Source: Progne subis subis (lineage: Eukaryota > Chordata > Aves > Passeriformes > Hirundinidae). From it: a stretch of 64,000 nucleotides of DNA. The stretch covers positions 3,359,036 through 3,423,035 of the forward strand of contig JAKJHU010000036.1 in the NCBI GenBank assembly GCA_022316685.1, in the 5' to 3' direction. Each line of letters opens with the position of its first letter. Position 1 is the stretch's first letter. The translations under genes were made by a program, and so were the position numbers. Below are positions 61,801-64,000 of the stretch, in pieces. The notes beneath the pieces were generated by a model, which was not told the DNA's origin, made no database searches, and was given only the letters and a program-made list of their open reading frames with translations.

Positions 61801-64000
61801 ATGAGACTGCACCTCCTACTCTTTTTCTGCTTGCCTGGCATGTTACATTTTCAAATGGGATTCTGTGCGTACAAATAAGGATTTGAGTAAGATGCCTAAA
61901 TTGTTTCTGTCTACACTGAAATGACTACAGGTATGGCAGGTATTATGGTCTCCAGCCAAAGAGAGTCCACTCGCTTTCATGTGGAAACAGTGAACTAAAA
62001 TAAAATCCTATGTATACTAATCCTACGTCTACTACCGCCTACTGCCTTTAGCTGTAAGTCAGCATATCGCACCTCACTGCCAGAGGAGCTGGGTCCCCTG
62101 TGCCAGCCCTAAGTATGTGTCTTATGCATGTGTCTAGGGCATGAAAAATGGCATTGGATGCCTACTTTTAGGCAACTGAGCACACAGTTCACACACTGGT
62201 CCTAATCATGCTCCTGGCCTAGGTTCTTAAATCCACAGCTAAAAAACTGCCTATAGGAGAGGGAAAAGATGCAGTAGAGCAGTGATTCAAGGAGTTAACA
62301 TCAAAAGGGCATTTCATGCTAGTTTTGTTGCCACTGCTGTTAGCAACAGCATTACTAGTCATTTTAAGATTAAAAAGGGAAAGAAAAAACACCTGACTTT
62401 CTTCACATGCCCTTCTGCCAAAATCTCTCAGCTACTGCTGCCAATCTTTCAGAAAGTTGCCAACAACTTACACAAAAAATTAAACATTACCTAGAGTAAC
62501 ACTGCAGCAAACTGAGTGTTGGAACTCAGACATTTTGGCAACTCTAAAGTAACAATATTAAATATCATCTCTAAAACAGCACACAGCCATGTTCCAGACA
62601 CATGTACTTCTCCGAGAATATCTTTGGAGTTCAAGGAAGAAAGCAAAATCACAAGTGGTGAAGGCAGTAGTATCTAAAAATTCAAAATAGCACATTTACA
62701 TACAGTAATTTAAATATTCTCCTGCAAGTTCTTTTCTAAACCTGCTACACAAAGAAATTAGTTAACACATGGTATTAAAAAATACTCCAAAATCTTATCA
62801 TAGTTACAGCTGTGATCTTCTAAAGCAAGACTATAGCTTTGGTCTCTTTCCTCTTAGATTAGATTCTTTTTCAACTTTATTTCTCTTGCCTGAATTTCCT
62901 TCCATTTCTTCTGATAAAATAGTAGCCATGAATTGCTAGCCACATTTTCTGTAACATCAATCTCTATTCTTCATAGACCATTAAGTTATCCTAGGAATTA
63001 TTTTCTCACAGATAATTTTTGTGTGTTCTTCTAACCGTCTTCAAAAATACCCTAAGAAGTTTTGTATATCTCTTTGGACATTTAGCTGTCTTGATGAGCC
63101 ACAGAAGCTGTACTCCTCTTAATTACTTCATGGTTTCCATAGTTACAGATACACATAGAACACAAATATTTTTTTTATATTACAGAAATCTGACAAAATA
63201 AGGTAAATGGCATGAAACAGCTTTACAGTCAGGACTGGCATAAAGTTTTAGTTGCTACTCATAAAACAGAGACAACTCTGTTTATCCACTTACACATCTA
63301 AAAACAGCAGTAAAAATATAGAAATGCTCAGCACCAGACTGTCTTTAATTGTGAATGAGTTTGAGAGGTTGTCTACCTAAAACACGTATTTGAGGTTCCC
63401 AGCCTGTACAGTGCCTATCACTGTTGAGTTAATGAGAGGAACATACTGGCCTTGATAGCCTCCAGGAGCATGGGGCCACCAGGAGATCTGTTCTGGGCAC
63501 CTCTGGCTGCAGAGGCAATTTCAGGGAAAAGAAAAATGGATGCAGGAAACAAACAAAGCTTACAGACAGTGCTGGGATCCATAGGAAGCGACAGTGGAGC
63601 TGAGACTAACAGAGCACTATGAAGCACGATGCAAAAACTCAGGGCCTGTGAGGAAGAGGAGATTACCACTGGCTGTGTAAATAGGGATAGAAAGCAACAG
63701 AGAATGGTTGGCAGTTCAGGAATACTCCTAGTGGGAATGGGTTGAATATACAGCAGAGTGACAATCATGTTAAGACAAAGATTTTTATGGATGATGTAAC
63801 AAGCTGCCAAGGGAACATAAGGGAGCATGCGCAGCACATTTGGATCTGTCAGTTATAACAGATGCCCAAAATCCTGTTTGGATGAACAAAATATTTGGGA
63901 GAAGAAAAAAGCATACTTTTGACATATTGCAGGATCATCTCATTGCAGTGATCTCTGCCATGCAGCTTGACAAAAATCTTCTCTAACCACTTGGATTGAT
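55894..64000 (-). other. RIMS1: RIMS1 intron upstream of window exon 1 (partial)
   Basis: This 8.1-kb stretch is the 3' part of an intron that continues beyond the window. The acceptor reads CAACTAG just before 55893. I looked on the minus strand for the preceding zinc-finger exon (GICHKTKF/CSYC-type text) and did not see it. The sequence is AT-rich and holds short homopolymer runs, a TATATATATAT tract near 59410-59426, and a minus-strand open frame at 63418-63837 without recognisable similarity. No gene, RNA or mobile element is supported here. Confidence 0.8.

Larger units (their letters stand above)
1..64000 (-). other. RIMS1: RIMS1 gene, internal portion spanning the window
   Basis: RIM1 is the large scaffold of the presynaptic active zone that links Rab3 on vesicles, Munc13, RIM-BP, ELKS and voltage-gated calcium channels. 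Fifteen exons read in one continuous frame from 55893 down to 1035. Their concatenated translation follows the RIM order zinc finger, linker, PDZ, C2A, linker. Paralogue choice is clear: wording such as SGAWFFGSGPQ, RREKK-type linker text, DLDYYWLDPATWHSRE and FESQKMERPSISVISP matches RIM1 as I remember it rather than RIM2. The 5' exons (start codon, Rab3-binding helix, first zinc-binding residues) and the 3' exons (rest of linker, C2B, stop) are outside the window, so neither promoter nor terminator is visible. Introns range from 129 bp to 25 kb, typical of a long neuronal gene. Confidence 0.97.

Noticed and set aside
1..64000. A novel multi-gene or defence-like system
   Set aside because: Apart from RIMS1 exons and decayed transposons there is no second gene, no operon, no repeat array with spacers and no structured RNA that I could support.

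Overview
This window is nuclear DNA from a vertebrate, almost certainly a bird. It is AT-rich, more than 95% intronic, and contains no bacterial-style gene organisation. The avian assignment rests on three decayed CR1-type LINE fragments and an endogenous-retrovirus solo LTR whose ends resemble passerine LTRs. The passerine suggestion comes from memory and is weaker than the bird call.

The only protein-coding gene I can support is RIMS1 (regulating synaptic membrane exocytosis 1, RIM1), on the minus strand. Fifteen consecutive internal exons lie between 55893 (5') and 1035 (3'). All have GT-AG junctions and matching phases. Together they give 2654 nt of open reading frame, or 884 complete codons plus 2 nt, with no stop. 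In order they encode the last Cys pair of the zinc finger with its SGAWF motif, a long charged and serine-rich linker with the RRHSD protein kinase A site, a short optional-looking 68-nt exon, the PDZ domain, a Ser-rich connector, the C2A domain, and the start of the Arg/Ser-rich linker after C2A. The first exons (N-terminal Rab3-binding helix and most of the zinc finger) lie above 64000. The remaining linker, the RIM-BP-binding motif and C2B lie below position 1.

Layout by minus-strand order: 64000-55894 is part of an upstream intron. Exons 55556-55893 and 52483-53354 follow, then a 25-kb intron (27302-52482) holding a CR1 3' end, a CA microsatellite, a 39-nt poly(A) tract, a CR1 reverse-transcriptase remnant and TTTTG tracts. 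The PDZ exons lie at 22826-26484 and the connector exons at 16398-17595. A 2.5-kb intron is mostly filled by a 1.4-kb solo LTR (14580-15998) with a 5-bp target duplication. The C2A exons are compact (13004-13911), and four linker exons are spread over 1035-11780, with another CR1 remnant at 9360-9530.

I found no tRNA, rRNA, CRISPR, phage or other gene system and no evidence for a new multi-gene system. The observations worth a second look are the LTR insertion, the CR1 remnants, the linker composition, possible splice regulation around the 68-nt exon, and a few unexplained ORFs and motifs. Exon numbers below count within this window only; residue numbers count from the first codon of the first window exon.
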